From assembly GCA_045577175.1 (NCBI GenBank), contig JAZNHT010000074.1:1-7982 (forward strand): a stretch of 7,982 bases of DNA, read 5' to 3'. This stretch comes from SIG701 sp045577175 (lineage in GTDB: Bacteria; Bacillota; Clostridia; Oscillospirales; CAG-272). The notes under the pieces were generated by a model. It was not told the DNA's origin and did not search any database. It saw nothing but the letters and a program-made list of their open reading frames with translations. Both the position numbers and the translations under genes were made by a program. This document shows positions 1-5,481 of the stretch, piece by piece. The number at the start of each line of letters is the position of its first letter. Position 1 is the first letter of the stretch.

Positions 1-13
1 AGAGGAGATGTCA

Positions 14-111
14 AGTGCAAATGCCACGCTGAGGCGCGGCATTTGCGTCGAGGATTCCCTCGACTGCCTAAGCAGTCGTTTCCGCTGACGCGGAAAACCG
101 GGAACCTCGCA
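14..111 (+). repeat. 98-nt structured module, copy 1
   Basis: This 98-nt unit recurs in the same orientation at 7855-7952 with only five differences. The fold is clear. A hairpin pairs 17-25 with 38-46 (GCAAATGCC/GGCATTTGC). An outer stem pairs 49-53 plus 55-59 with 100-109 (CGAGG-A-TTCCC with GGGAA-CCTCG, A54 bulged). It encloses two hairpins: 61-67 with 72-78 (CGACTGC, loop CTAA) and 80-85 with 90-95 (TTCCGC, loop TGAC). A competing local hairpin, GTCGAG/CTCGAC (47-52 with 59-64), would exclude the outer stem. In copy B of the large repeat the flanking sequences AGAGGAGA and GAACTTTAGTGC lie close together with no module, so it behaves as an insertion. Confidence 0.85.
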
Positions 112-165
112 ACGAACTTCAGTGCTAACATAGCATAAACGCTACGTTCAGGACGCAGCCTTCGC

Positions 166-294
166 GAGTTGGCAAGCCAACTCGGTTGAGGATTTCCTTT
201 GCACCATACGAGATCCCCCAAAGCTCTCTGCGTTCGCTTCGGGGAACCCCGTCCCGGCAGGCGCAATTTTGCCTGCGGCAAAAACGGAAACCTC
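166..294 (+). repeat. Second structured insert in copy A, related architecture
   Basis: This stretch is absent from copy B, where the flanking parts are joined by a short GC hairpin loop (around 3891-3905). It opens with a perfect 8-bp hairpin at 166-173/176-183 (GAGTTGGC, loop AA). A long-range stem pairs 188-191 plus 193-197 with 286-294: GAGG-A-TTTCC with GGAAA-CCTC, A192 bulged. This is the same plan as the 98-nt module's CGAGG-A-TTCCC stem. It encloses a hairpin at 216-224/236-244 (one A-C mismatch) and one at 257-262/271-276 (GCAGGC/GCCTGC). The primary sequence differs from the module but the order of helices matches. Confidence 0.6.
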
Positions 295-504
295 CCGGTG
301 CGAGGGATTGGCGAGGATATATACGTACAGTTTCCATTCGGAAACAGCACGCGTGGACGGCAGTCTGATTCCCGCTGAGCATTACCGCGATTCTGCAAAC
401 TCTCCGTCAGCCGATGTAGAAGGGAGTCTAAAACGCAGCGGCATTGCTGGTGTTTGGACGGTGGGTGAGATGCAGTTACCGATGTATCCCCAAGGGTGGG
501 AGGT

Positions 505-605
505 ATCGGAGGGAGGGGTATTCCCTCCCTCCGATCGTGGCGGTGGTGCAGGAGGTGTTCCACGTTTAACACCTCCTGCGGTGGTGTGCGTTCCACGTTT
601 AACGC
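505..605 (+). repeat. Right-end hairpin cluster of copy A
   Basis: Three hairpins stand in a row. The first is GC-rich, 505-517 with 523-535 (core CGGAGGGAGGG, 5-nt loop). The second is a 12-bp stem, 548-559 with 568-579 (GCAGGAGGTGTT/AACACCTCCTGC), loop CCACGTTT. The third is a 5-bp stem, 588-592 with 601-605 (GCGTT/AACGC), again with loop CCACGTTT. The 45 nt at 536-580 recur exactly, inverted, at 7757-7801, and nearly exactly on the minus strand at 3648-3604. Confidence 0.85.
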
Positions 606-621
606 CTCCACGTATCCTTCT

Positions 622-657
622 ACAAAAATCCCCTTTCCCAATAATTCCGGGAAAGGG
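622..657 (-). terminator. Rho-independent terminator of the sugar kinase gene
   Basis: Read on the minus strand, a 9-bp stem CCCTTTCCC/GGGAAAGGG (657-649 with 639-631, 9-nt loop) is followed by GATTTTTG. It lies about 60 nt beyond the stop codon of the sugar kinase at 718. Its T run comes from the conserved ACAAAAATC end of repeat copy A. Confidence 0.65.
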
Positions 658-659
658 CA

Positions 660-697
660 CGGGGAAACCCCATCCAATGAGGTTTCCCCGTTTTTTT
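660..697 (+). terminator. Rho-independent terminator facing right
   Basis: A 10-bp stem, CGGGGAAACC (660-669) with GGTTTCCCCG (681-690), has an 11-nt loop and is followed directly by seven T (691-697). It would end plus-strand transcripts that pass through repeat copy A, coming either from the repeat itself or from an unseen gene left of the window. It stops them 20 nt before they run antisense into the kinase gene. Confidence 0.8.
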
Positions 698-699
698 AT

Positions 700-727
700 T
701 CTCTTATCTCTTATCTCTTATCTCTTA
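700..727 (+). repeat. Four tandem copies of TCTCTTA
   Basis: A 7-bp unit is repeated four times without error. On the minus strand it overlaps the last codons (Lys-Arg-stop) of the sugar kinase. The TAA stop is formed as soon as two units are present, so changes in copy number would not alter the protein. Confidence 0.9.
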
Positions 728-1791
728 ACTCTCGCGTTGCCGCCCCAGACGGACCAGACAACTTCCTCATCCGCCGGCTGTGCGTAGTCGGTGAGGAACG
801 TCGTAGCCAGCGCGCCGGATGCCCAGCCGAACTGGATCCACTTCTCGCTCTCCCAGCCCTTCAGGATGCCGTAGAGCATACCGCCCACGAAGCCGTCGCC
901 GCCGCCGATGCGGTCGAGAACGGTGATCGGACGCGGCTCAACAACGTGCCACTGATCGCCTGCGAGCATGATCGCTCCCCAGAGATGATTGTTTACGTTC
1001 ACAACCTGACGGAGCGTCGTCGCGTACACGGATGCGTTCGGGAACTGCGCCTTCACGCGACCGATCATCTCCTTGAAGGAATCGATCTTTGCGGCGATGT
1101 CCTTGCCGCCTGCCTCCGGACCCTGTACGCCGAGGCAAAGCTGGAAATCCTCCTCGTTTCCGATCAGAATATCGGAAACGGACGCGATCTCGGTAAAGAT
1201 CGCATGAAGCTCCTCCTCGCGTCCCTTCCAGAAGGAAGCGCGGTGATTCAGGTCAAACGAAATCAGCGTGCCGTACTTTTTAGCGGCGCGTGCAAGCTCG
1301 AGACAGAACTCGCTCGTCTCGTGGGAAAGAGCGCCGATCAGACCGGAGAGATGCAGAATCTGCACGCCCTCCTCGCCAAAGATGCGGTCGAGATCAAAAT
1401 CCTTGATGTTCAAGGTGCGTCCGACCTCGCCGGCACGGTCGTTGCAGACGCGCGGACCGCGGCTGCCGTAGCCGGAATCGGCAATGTTGAACTGGTGGCG
1501 GTAGCCCCACGGACCGCCCTGCTCGACTTCCTTGCCCTCGTAATCCATGCCGCGGGCGCGGAGATCGCGCTTGATGAAATCGGCGATCGGGGAATCCTTG
1601 ACGAACGTGGTGAGCACCTTCGTCTTGAGTCCGAGGAATGCGGAGATCGAAGCGACGTTCGTCTCGGCGGAGGTCGCCTGCATCATGAACATGTTGGACG
1701 ATGCGACAGGCTGACCGTTCGGCGGCGTGATGCGCACGCCCATACTCGTCGGTACGACGAGGGAGTATTTGCAGTTTTCACGAAGTTTCAT
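718..1791 (-). CDS. PfkB-family sugar kinase (2-keto-3-deoxygluconate kinase-like)
   Basis: A cytoplasmic ribokinase/PfkB-fold kinase of 357 aa, predicted to phosphorylate a sugar or sugar acid with ATP. The C-terminal PfkB signature is GGGDGFVGG at residues 296-304, with D299 as the expected catalytic base; the family more often has GAGD. Other family marks are DLNHR (180-184), as seen in 2-keto-3-deoxygluconate kinases, and the GNEEDF segment (211-216). ATG at 1791 is preceded by AAGGAA eight bases upstream. It follows gnd on the same strand after a 270-bp gap, so together they could serve gluconate or hexuronate use. The substrate is inferred, not shown: fructokinase or another sugar kinase remains possible. 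Kinase family assignment is firm, KdgK function moderate. Confidence 0.85.
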   Translation of the reverse strand: MKLRENCKYSLVVPTSMGVRITPPNGQPVASSNMFMMQATSAETNVASISAFLGLKTKVLTTFVKDSPIADFIKRDLRARGMDYEGKEVEQGGPWGYRHQFNIADSGYGSRGPRVCNDRAGEVGRTLNIKDFDLDRIFGEEGVQILHLSGLIGALSHETSEFCLELARAAKKYGTLISFDLNHRASFWKGREEELHAIFTEIASVSDILIGNEEDFQLCLGVQGPEAGGKDIAAKIDSFKEMIGRVKAQFPNASVYATTLRQVVNVNNHLWGAIMLAGDQWHVVEPRPITVLDRIGGGDGFVGGMLYGILKGWESEKWIQFGWASGALATTFLTDYAQPADEEVVWSVWGGNARVKR

Positions 1792-1844
1792 GGTGATAGT
1801 TCCTTACGTTATAGAATTTTTGAGACAGCTCGTTCGCCGCACTC

Positions 1845-1897
1845 TCAGGGAGGGAGAAGAACCATCTCAAACGCCGAAGTTTCTTCTCCCTCCCTGA
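1845..1897. repeat. 17-bp perfect inverted repeat upstream of the kinase
   Basis: TCAGGGAGGGAGAAGAA (1845-1861) is perfectly repeated in inverse at 1881-1897, around a 19-nt loop. It lies 54 bp upstream of the kinase start on the minus strand. There is no T run on either side, so it is not a plain terminator. It would sit in the 5' leader if transcription starts further upstream, or continues from gnd. The purine/pyrimidine arm asymmetry and GGGAGGG core resemble the GC hairpin at 505-535. Confidence 0.85.
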
Positions 1898-1987
1898 AAC
1901 CCTCCCACATTTCCTTGGCTCACGCCCATTTTGGTTGGTGTTTTCTTTCGGCAGGAAGCCTTCGTGCGTTTGTTTTTTGTTTGAGAT

Positions 1988-2058
1988 CCAAGGGCAAAGC
2001 CCTTGGCGGGGGTGTGGGGGCGGCGCCCCCATATCGTTCCTGCGGGCGGCGCCCCTGC
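1988..2058. repeat. Cluster of GC-rich palindromes downstream of gnd
   Basis: Three palindromes follow the gnd stop. They are CCAAGGGC-AAA-GCCCTTGG (1988-2006), TGGGGGC-GGC-GCCCCCA (2015-2031), and an imperfect GC-GGGC-GGC-GCCC-GC (2042-2058, two extra bases on one side). No T tract follows in the gnd direction, so simple intrinsic termination is not shown. The 'GGGCTTTGCCC' type hairpin on the minus strand is of a kind I associate with gut Clostridia intergenic regions; that is recollection, not a search. No gene is visible in 1792-2061. Confidence 0.7.
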
Positions 2059-2061
2059 ATA

Positions 2062-3525
2062 TTATACCGTATACTGTGTAGCTGCGGTGTCGCCGCCGTG
2101 ACCGGTCCAGTTCGTATGGAAGAACTCGCCGCGCGGTGCGTCGACTCTCTCGTAGGTGTGCGCGCCGAAGAAGTCGCGCTGTGCCTGCAGGAGGTTTGCC
2201 GGCAGGCGGTCGCAGCGGTATCCGTCATAGTAGGACAGAGCCGATGCAAATGCGGGCACGGGCATACCGGTCATGGCAGCCTGTGCGACAACCTTTCTCC
2301 AGCCGGGGAGCAGAGACGCGATCTTCTCCGTGAAGTACGGATCGAGCAGGAGGTTTGTAAGCTCTGCGTTCTTGTCGAATGCGTCCTTGATCTTGCCGAG
2401 GAATACGGAACGGATGATGCATCCGCCTCTCCACATGAGAGCGATGCCGCCGTAGTTCAGATTCCAGCCGTAGGTCTTGGCGGCGGCGCGCATCAGCGTG
2501 TAGCCCTGCGCGTAGGATACGATCTTCGATGCAAGAAGTGCGCAGCGGATGTTTTCAATCCACGCCGCCTTCTCCTCTGCGGTAAGAGCCGGTGCGGCAT
2601 CTGCCTCGCCGGGCAGAATCTTTGCGGCGTTGACGCGCTCGTCCTTCATCGCGGACAGGCAGCGTGCGAATACAGCCTCGCCGATCAGCGTCAGCGGCAC
2701 GCCCTCGTCCAGTGCGGCGATACCGGTCCACTTGCCGGTGCCCTTCTGACCGGCGGTGTCAAGAATCTTCTCGACGATCGGGGAGCCGTCCGTGTCCTTG
2801 TACGCGAGGATGTCGCGGGAAATCTCCACGAGATAGGAATCCAGATCACCCTTCATCCAGTCCGCAAAGACTGCGTGCATCTCGTCAGCCGTCATGCCGA
2901 GCATGTTTTTCATGAGGTGGTATGCCTCGCAGATGAGCTGCATATCGCCGTACTCGATACCGTTATGTACCATCTTGACGAAGTGGCCGGCGCCGTTCTC
3001 GCCGACCCAGTCACAGCAGGGGGATCCGTCCTCGACCTTAGCGCAGATCGCCTGCAGAATCGGTGCGACGAGCGGCCATGCAGCCTTCGAGCCGCCGGGC
3101 ATGAGGGACGGACCGTTCAGCGCGCCTTCCTCACCGCCGGATACGCCCGTGCCGATGTAGAGCTTGCCCTTGGATTCGACGTATTCGGTGCGGCGAGCGG
3201 TATCCGGGAAGTGGGAGTTACCGCCGTCGATGATGACGTCGCCGTCATCGAGCAGGGGGAGCAGTGCGTCGATCGTTGCGTCAACGGCACCTCCTGCCTT
3301 GATCATCATCATGATCTTGCGCGGCTTCTCGACGTTTGCGACGAGCTCCTCAAGGGAGTATGCGCCGATGATGTTCTTGCCTGCGCCGCGGCCCTCAACG
3401 AAATTTTTCACCTTCTCGGTGGTACGGTTGAACACGGCGACGGTAAAGCCCTTCGACTCCATGTTCAAGACGAGGTTTTCGCCCATGACGGCGAGGCCTA
3501 TCAGACCGATGTCAGCTTTTTTCAT
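2062..3525 (-). CDS. gnd: 6-phosphogluconate dehydrogenase, decarboxylating
   Basis: Oxidises 6-phosphogluconate with NADP+ to ribulose 5-phosphate and CO2 in the oxidative pentose phosphate pathway, in the cytoplasm. The protein is 487 aa, full length for the long (about 470-480 aa) family. The N-terminal Rossmann motif is GLIGLAVMG (7-15), and NRT (33-35) matches the NADP-binding loop. VSGGEEGA (128-135) and KMVHNGIEY (184-192) hold the substrate and catalytic residues, with K184 and E191 as acid/base pair by analogy to known enzymes. The C-terminal helical domain is complete and ends in the usual tail that reaches the partner subunit (FHTNWTG region). ATG at 3525 has AAGGAG seven bases upstream. 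The sugar kinase lies downstream on the same strand. Repeat copy B ends only about 38 bp upstream of the start codon. Confidence 0.97.
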   Translation of the reverse strand: MKKADIGLIGLAVMGENLVLNMESKGFTVAVFNRTTEKVKNFVEGRGAGKNIIGAYSLEELVANVEKPRKIMMMIKAGGAVDATIDALLPLLDDGDVIIDGGNSHFPDTARRTEYVESKGKLYIGTGVSGGEEGALNGPSLMPGGSKAAWPLVAPILQAICAKVEDGSPCCDWVGENGAGHFVKMVHNGIEYGDMQLICEAYHLMKNMLGMTADEMHAVFADWMKGDLDSYLVEISRDILAYKDTDGSPIVEKILDTAGQKGTGKWTGIAALDEGVPLTLIGEAVFARCLSAMKDERVNAAKILPGEADAAPALTAEEKAAWIENIRCALLASKIVSYAQGYTLMRAAAKTYGWNLNYGGIALMWRGGCIIRSVFLGKIKDAFDKNAELTNLLLDPYFTEKIASLLPGWRKVVAQAAMTGMPVPAFASALSYYDGYRCDRLPANLLQAQRDFFGAHTYERVDAPRGEFFHTNWTGHGGDTAATQYTV

Positions 3526-3562
3526 AGTGTGTCTCCTTGTGTATGTGAATAAAAATTTTCAA

Positions 3563-4189
3563 GATTTTTGTCGTGGAGGCGTTAAACGTGGAACGCACAC
3601 CACCGCAGGAGGTGTGTAGCGCGGCACACCTCCTGCACCACCGCCACGGTCAGAGAGGCGGGGAGACGAGATCCCCGCCTCTCCAACACCTCACCACCCC
3701 CTGTGGTGCAACGGTAACTGTATCACACCTACCACTTTCGCCAAAGCGGTATCGTTGCGTTTTAGAACCTTCCTGCTGTCTCCTACGGAGAGCTTGCAAG
3801 ATCGCGGTAATGCTCACCTGTAACCAAACTACCGTCCACGCGTACTGCTTCCGATCGGAAACTGTATGTATAAATCCCCACCAAACCCTCGCGCGAAGCG
3901 CGTCTTTTACAATCACGTTTATGCTGTGTTAGCACTAAAGTTCGATTATAACTCTCCTCTAAAACTGAGGCTAAAGTGGTATGTTGGCGTGCAATTATCA
4001 CTGAAAGAACGCTATGAGGTGGGAGTAGGGTGAAGGGTAGCGCAGCGGCGCGAGGGTCTTGAATGACAGCCCGGTGGGCTGTCAGACCCCGAGCGTGACC
4101 GAACCGCAGTAGACGAGGGCGGATTCTTCCGTCCCTTTCCCCTCGCCACGGAGGTGGTGTGGAGGGGTGGCGTGGCACACCCCTCCACT
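3563..4189 (-). repeat. Mosaic dispersed repeat, copy B (apparently complete)
   Basis: It fills most of the 702-bp gap between the PHP gene and gnd. Reading on the minus strand, the left end is a hairpin pairing 4188-4178 with 4169-4159 (GTGGAGGGGTG, 8-nt loop). Next comes a segment with a strong TGACAGCCC-GGT-GGGCTGTCA hairpin (4064-4084) extended by GGGTC/GACCC (4054-4058 with 4085-4089). The core, 4015-3785, is shared in pieces with copies A and D. The right end has hairpins at 3653-3683, 3605-3636 and 3579-3596, and then ACAAAAATC. Shared blocks are 3999-4015 and 3975-3986 with D (7842-7858, 7956-7967), and 3785-3890 and 3572-3648 with A. I see no protein gene; a 131-codon minus frame here mixes unrelated parts and lacks a ribosome binding site. 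Confidence 0.75.
3579..3683 (-). repeat. Right-end hairpin cluster of copy B
   Basis: Three hairpins sit in the same order as at 505-605, read on the minus strand. They are a 12-bp GC hairpin (3653-3664 with 3672-3683), a 12-bp hairpin (3605-3616 with 3625-3636), and a 5-bp hairpin (3579-3583 with 3592-3596). In the middle hairpin the loop-closing pair is G-C (3616/3625), where copies A and D have T-A. This is a compensatory change. Its loop is CCGCGCTA on the minus strand instead of CCACGTTT; the small hairpin keeps CCACGTTT. Confidence 0.8.
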
Positions 4190-4227
4190 GCTGTATACGT
4201 GGTAAAAGTTACAGTTGAAACAGGAGG

Positions 4228-5067
4228 TCAGCGCCGCGCTTTCAGCGGATCCAGAAGCTCATACGGAATCTGAAGCTCCCCCAGCCCTCGCCCAATGGAG
4301 ATGTGCGGCTTGTTTTTTCCGTGGTAATCCGTGCCGCCGGAGAGTGTGAGTCCAAGCTCTGCCGCCATACCGCGGTATCGCACCTCCATATCGGGGGTGT
4401 AATCCGTGTAGTATCCCTCGATACCGCCGAGCCCGTGCGGGATCAGCGACTGAAGCAGCTCTTTCACCTGCGCATCCTCCTGCTTAATCAGGTGCAGATG
4501 CGCCACGACGGGCACACCGCCCGCCTCGCGGATGACGGAAACCGCCTCCGCCGGGGAAAGCGCCTGCCGGTTTGAGTACGCATAGCATCCCACGGAGAGA
4601 TACCGCTTGAACGCGTCCTTCACCGATTCGGCGTAGCCCTTGCGCACCATGATCTGCGCGAAATGCGCCCGACAGAGGATCGCGTTACCGCCCGCCTCCG
4701 CACGCGCTTCGTCCATCGTGATGTCAAATCCCTGCTCGCGCAGCTTTCGGCAAGTCTCCGCCTGCCGTTCATCGCGCACCTGAATCGAATAATCCAGCGC
4801 CTCTTTCAAGCGCGCGTTTCGTATATCAATATAGTACCCGAGCACGTGCAATTCCGTGTCGTAGTTGGCGGACAGCTCAATCGCGGGGATTACCTCGATA
4901 CCGAGCTTTTCGCCCTCCGCCATCGCCTCCTCCACGCCGTCCACACAGTCGTGATCGGAGAGAGCCATCGCGGAAAGCCCTGCCTCCTTTGCGCGGCGGA
5001 CTACCTCGCAAGGTGCATCCGCGCCGTCACTGCACAAAGAATGGGTATGCAGATCGATCGTTTTCAT
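4228..5067 (-). CDS. PHP-domain metal-dependent phosphoesterase
   Basis: A PHP-superfamily metallohydrolase of 279 aa, of the group that includes TrpH/RNase AM, which act on nucleotide or nucleic-acid phosphoesters. Metal ligands are visible: DLHTHS with H7 and H9, D14, the SDHD motif with D38 and H39, E64, H74, H135, H190, and the final GTDYHG with D247 and H249. The usual Ala-His-Pro near residue 190 is AHLH here. I chose ATG at 5067 because AGAAG lies eight bases upstream and MKTIDLHTHS is the normal family start; a GTG at 5076 would add three residues. It is 17 bp downstream of the membrane-protein gene and last in the galK operon. The substrate cannot be told from sequence. No clear T-run terminator follows; the first hairpin met is the repeat end at 4159-4188. 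Confidence 0.9.
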   Translation of the reverse strand: MKTIDLHTHSLCSDGADAPCEVVRRAKEAGLSAMALSDHDCVDGVEEAMAEGEKLGIEVIPAIELSANYDTELHVLGYYIDIRNARLKEALDYSIQVRDERQAETCRKLREQGFDITMDEARAEAGGNAILCRAHFAQIMVRKGYAESVKDAFKRYLSVGCYAYSNRQALSPAEAVSVIREAGGVPVVAHLHLIKQEDAQVKELLQSLIPHGLGGIEGYYTDYTPDMEVRYRGMAAELGLTLSGGTDYHGKNKPHISIGRGLGELQIPYELLDPLKARR

Positions 5068-5084
5068 GTCAAACACTTCTTTTC

Positions 5085-5468
5085 TCAGAATAGGTGAATC
5101 CCGATCGCCTCAAAAAGCGGCTGAAGGAGAAACAGATACGTCACATCCAGAAGCAAGGTCAGGATCACGGGGAAAAGCCACAGCAGAATCCCCTTCGCGC
5201 GCTCATGCCGCGCACGGGCATCTTCCGCATACGCGCATTTTTCGACCGCCGACCACGATGCCGGAAGCGCGTCGCCGTCGGTGACCGGCGCGCCGAAGCC
5301 TTGATTCACGATACAGTACGCAATCGCGAGTGCCAACGCCGCGGCGATATACAGAATTGTTGCCGCAAACGGATGCAGAGCCAAGAGAAGCTGATACACC
5401 GTGAAGCAAACGGCGAAATTCAAAACGAGAAACAGGAGTTTCTTCCTCCCGGTGGGAGCTTTTTTCAA
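5085..5468 (-). CDS. Small membrane protein, three predicted helices, unknown function
   Basis: A 127-aa protein that I do not recognise. A basic N-terminus (KKAPTGRKK) precedes three hydrophobic stretches: about residues 11-31 (beginning LLFLVLNFAVCF), about 34-54 (FAATILYIAAALALA), and about 95-116 (ILLWLFPVILTLLL). A hydrophilic loop rich in Ala, Glu and Arg lies between the second and third. The chosen start is TTG at 5468, because AAGGGGG, which overlaps the galK stop, sits about eight bases upstream. A longer frame from TTG at 5489 would overlap galK by eight bases and lacks a clear site. The tight spacing (13 bp after galK, 17 bp before the PHP gene) implies co-translation in one operon. 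Confidence 0.75.
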   Translation of the reverse strand: MKKAPTGRKKLLFLVLNFAVCFTVYQLLLALHPFAATILYIAAALALAIAYCIVNQGFGAPVTDGDALPASWSAVEKCAYAEDARARHERAKGILLWLFPVILTLLLDVTYLFLLQPLFEAIGIHLF

Positions 5469-5481
5469 TGCGGCATCCCCC

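Larger units (their letters stand above)
1..630 (+). repeat. Mosaic dispersed repeat, copy A (left end outside window)
   Basis: No protein gene is supported here; the stretch is one copy of a long structured repeat. Segment 302-407 aligns without gaps to the minus strand of 3785-3890 (about 88 of 106 identical by hand count). Segment 536-612 aligns to the minus strand of 3572-3648 (72 of 77). The motif at 117-142 (CTTCAGTGCTAAC then AGCATAAACG) matches the minus strand of 3940-3915. Relative to copy B, A carries two extra structured inserts, at about 14-111 and 166-294. The copy ends near ACAAAAATC (622-630), shared with B. Short reading frames in it break at different places in A and B and lack ribosome binding sites, so I read it as non-coding. 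The family is not one I can name. Confidence 0.8.

Noticed and set aside
536..612. CRISPR-like array because of repeated TTCCACGTTTAA
   Set aside because: There are only two units per copy, each inside a hairpin, with no regular spacers and no cas genes.
1..697. Known large structured RNAs (OLE, GOLLD, ROOL, HEARO) or a group II intron
   Set aside because: No hallmark of these that I can recall is visible, such as an intron domain V or an adjacent partner ORF. Without a covariance search I cannot assign or fully exclude them.
700..727. Heptamer repeat as a phase-variation switch for the kinase
   Set aside because: The stop codon is created by the second unit and would persist with any copy number of two or more, so slippage would not change the protein.
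269..787. Possible conserved peptide (IYTYSF...VDGSL...EHYRD) shared with a minus frame at 3783-4178
   Set aside because: The peptide similarity follows from nucleotide similarity between repeat copies. The B frame stops soon after this block while the A frame continues into unrelated sequence. Upstream parts differ and no ribosome binding site is present.
2061..2066. TATAAT just after the gnd coding end as a kinase promoter
   Set aside because: It overlaps the gnd stop codon, has no -35 partner, and lies some 270 bp from the kinase start.
496..3552. Plus-strand open frame of about 1018 codons spanning the kinase and gnd genes
   Set aside because: It is antisense to two well-supported genes with clear motifs and ribosome binding sites. 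The length comes from GC-rich codon bias, and the translation is low-complexity with no recognisable domain.
3945..3950. TATAAT (minus strand) as a promoter inside repeat copy B
   Set aside because: There is no acceptable -35 box at 16-18 bp, and the hexamer is not kept at the matching place in copy A.
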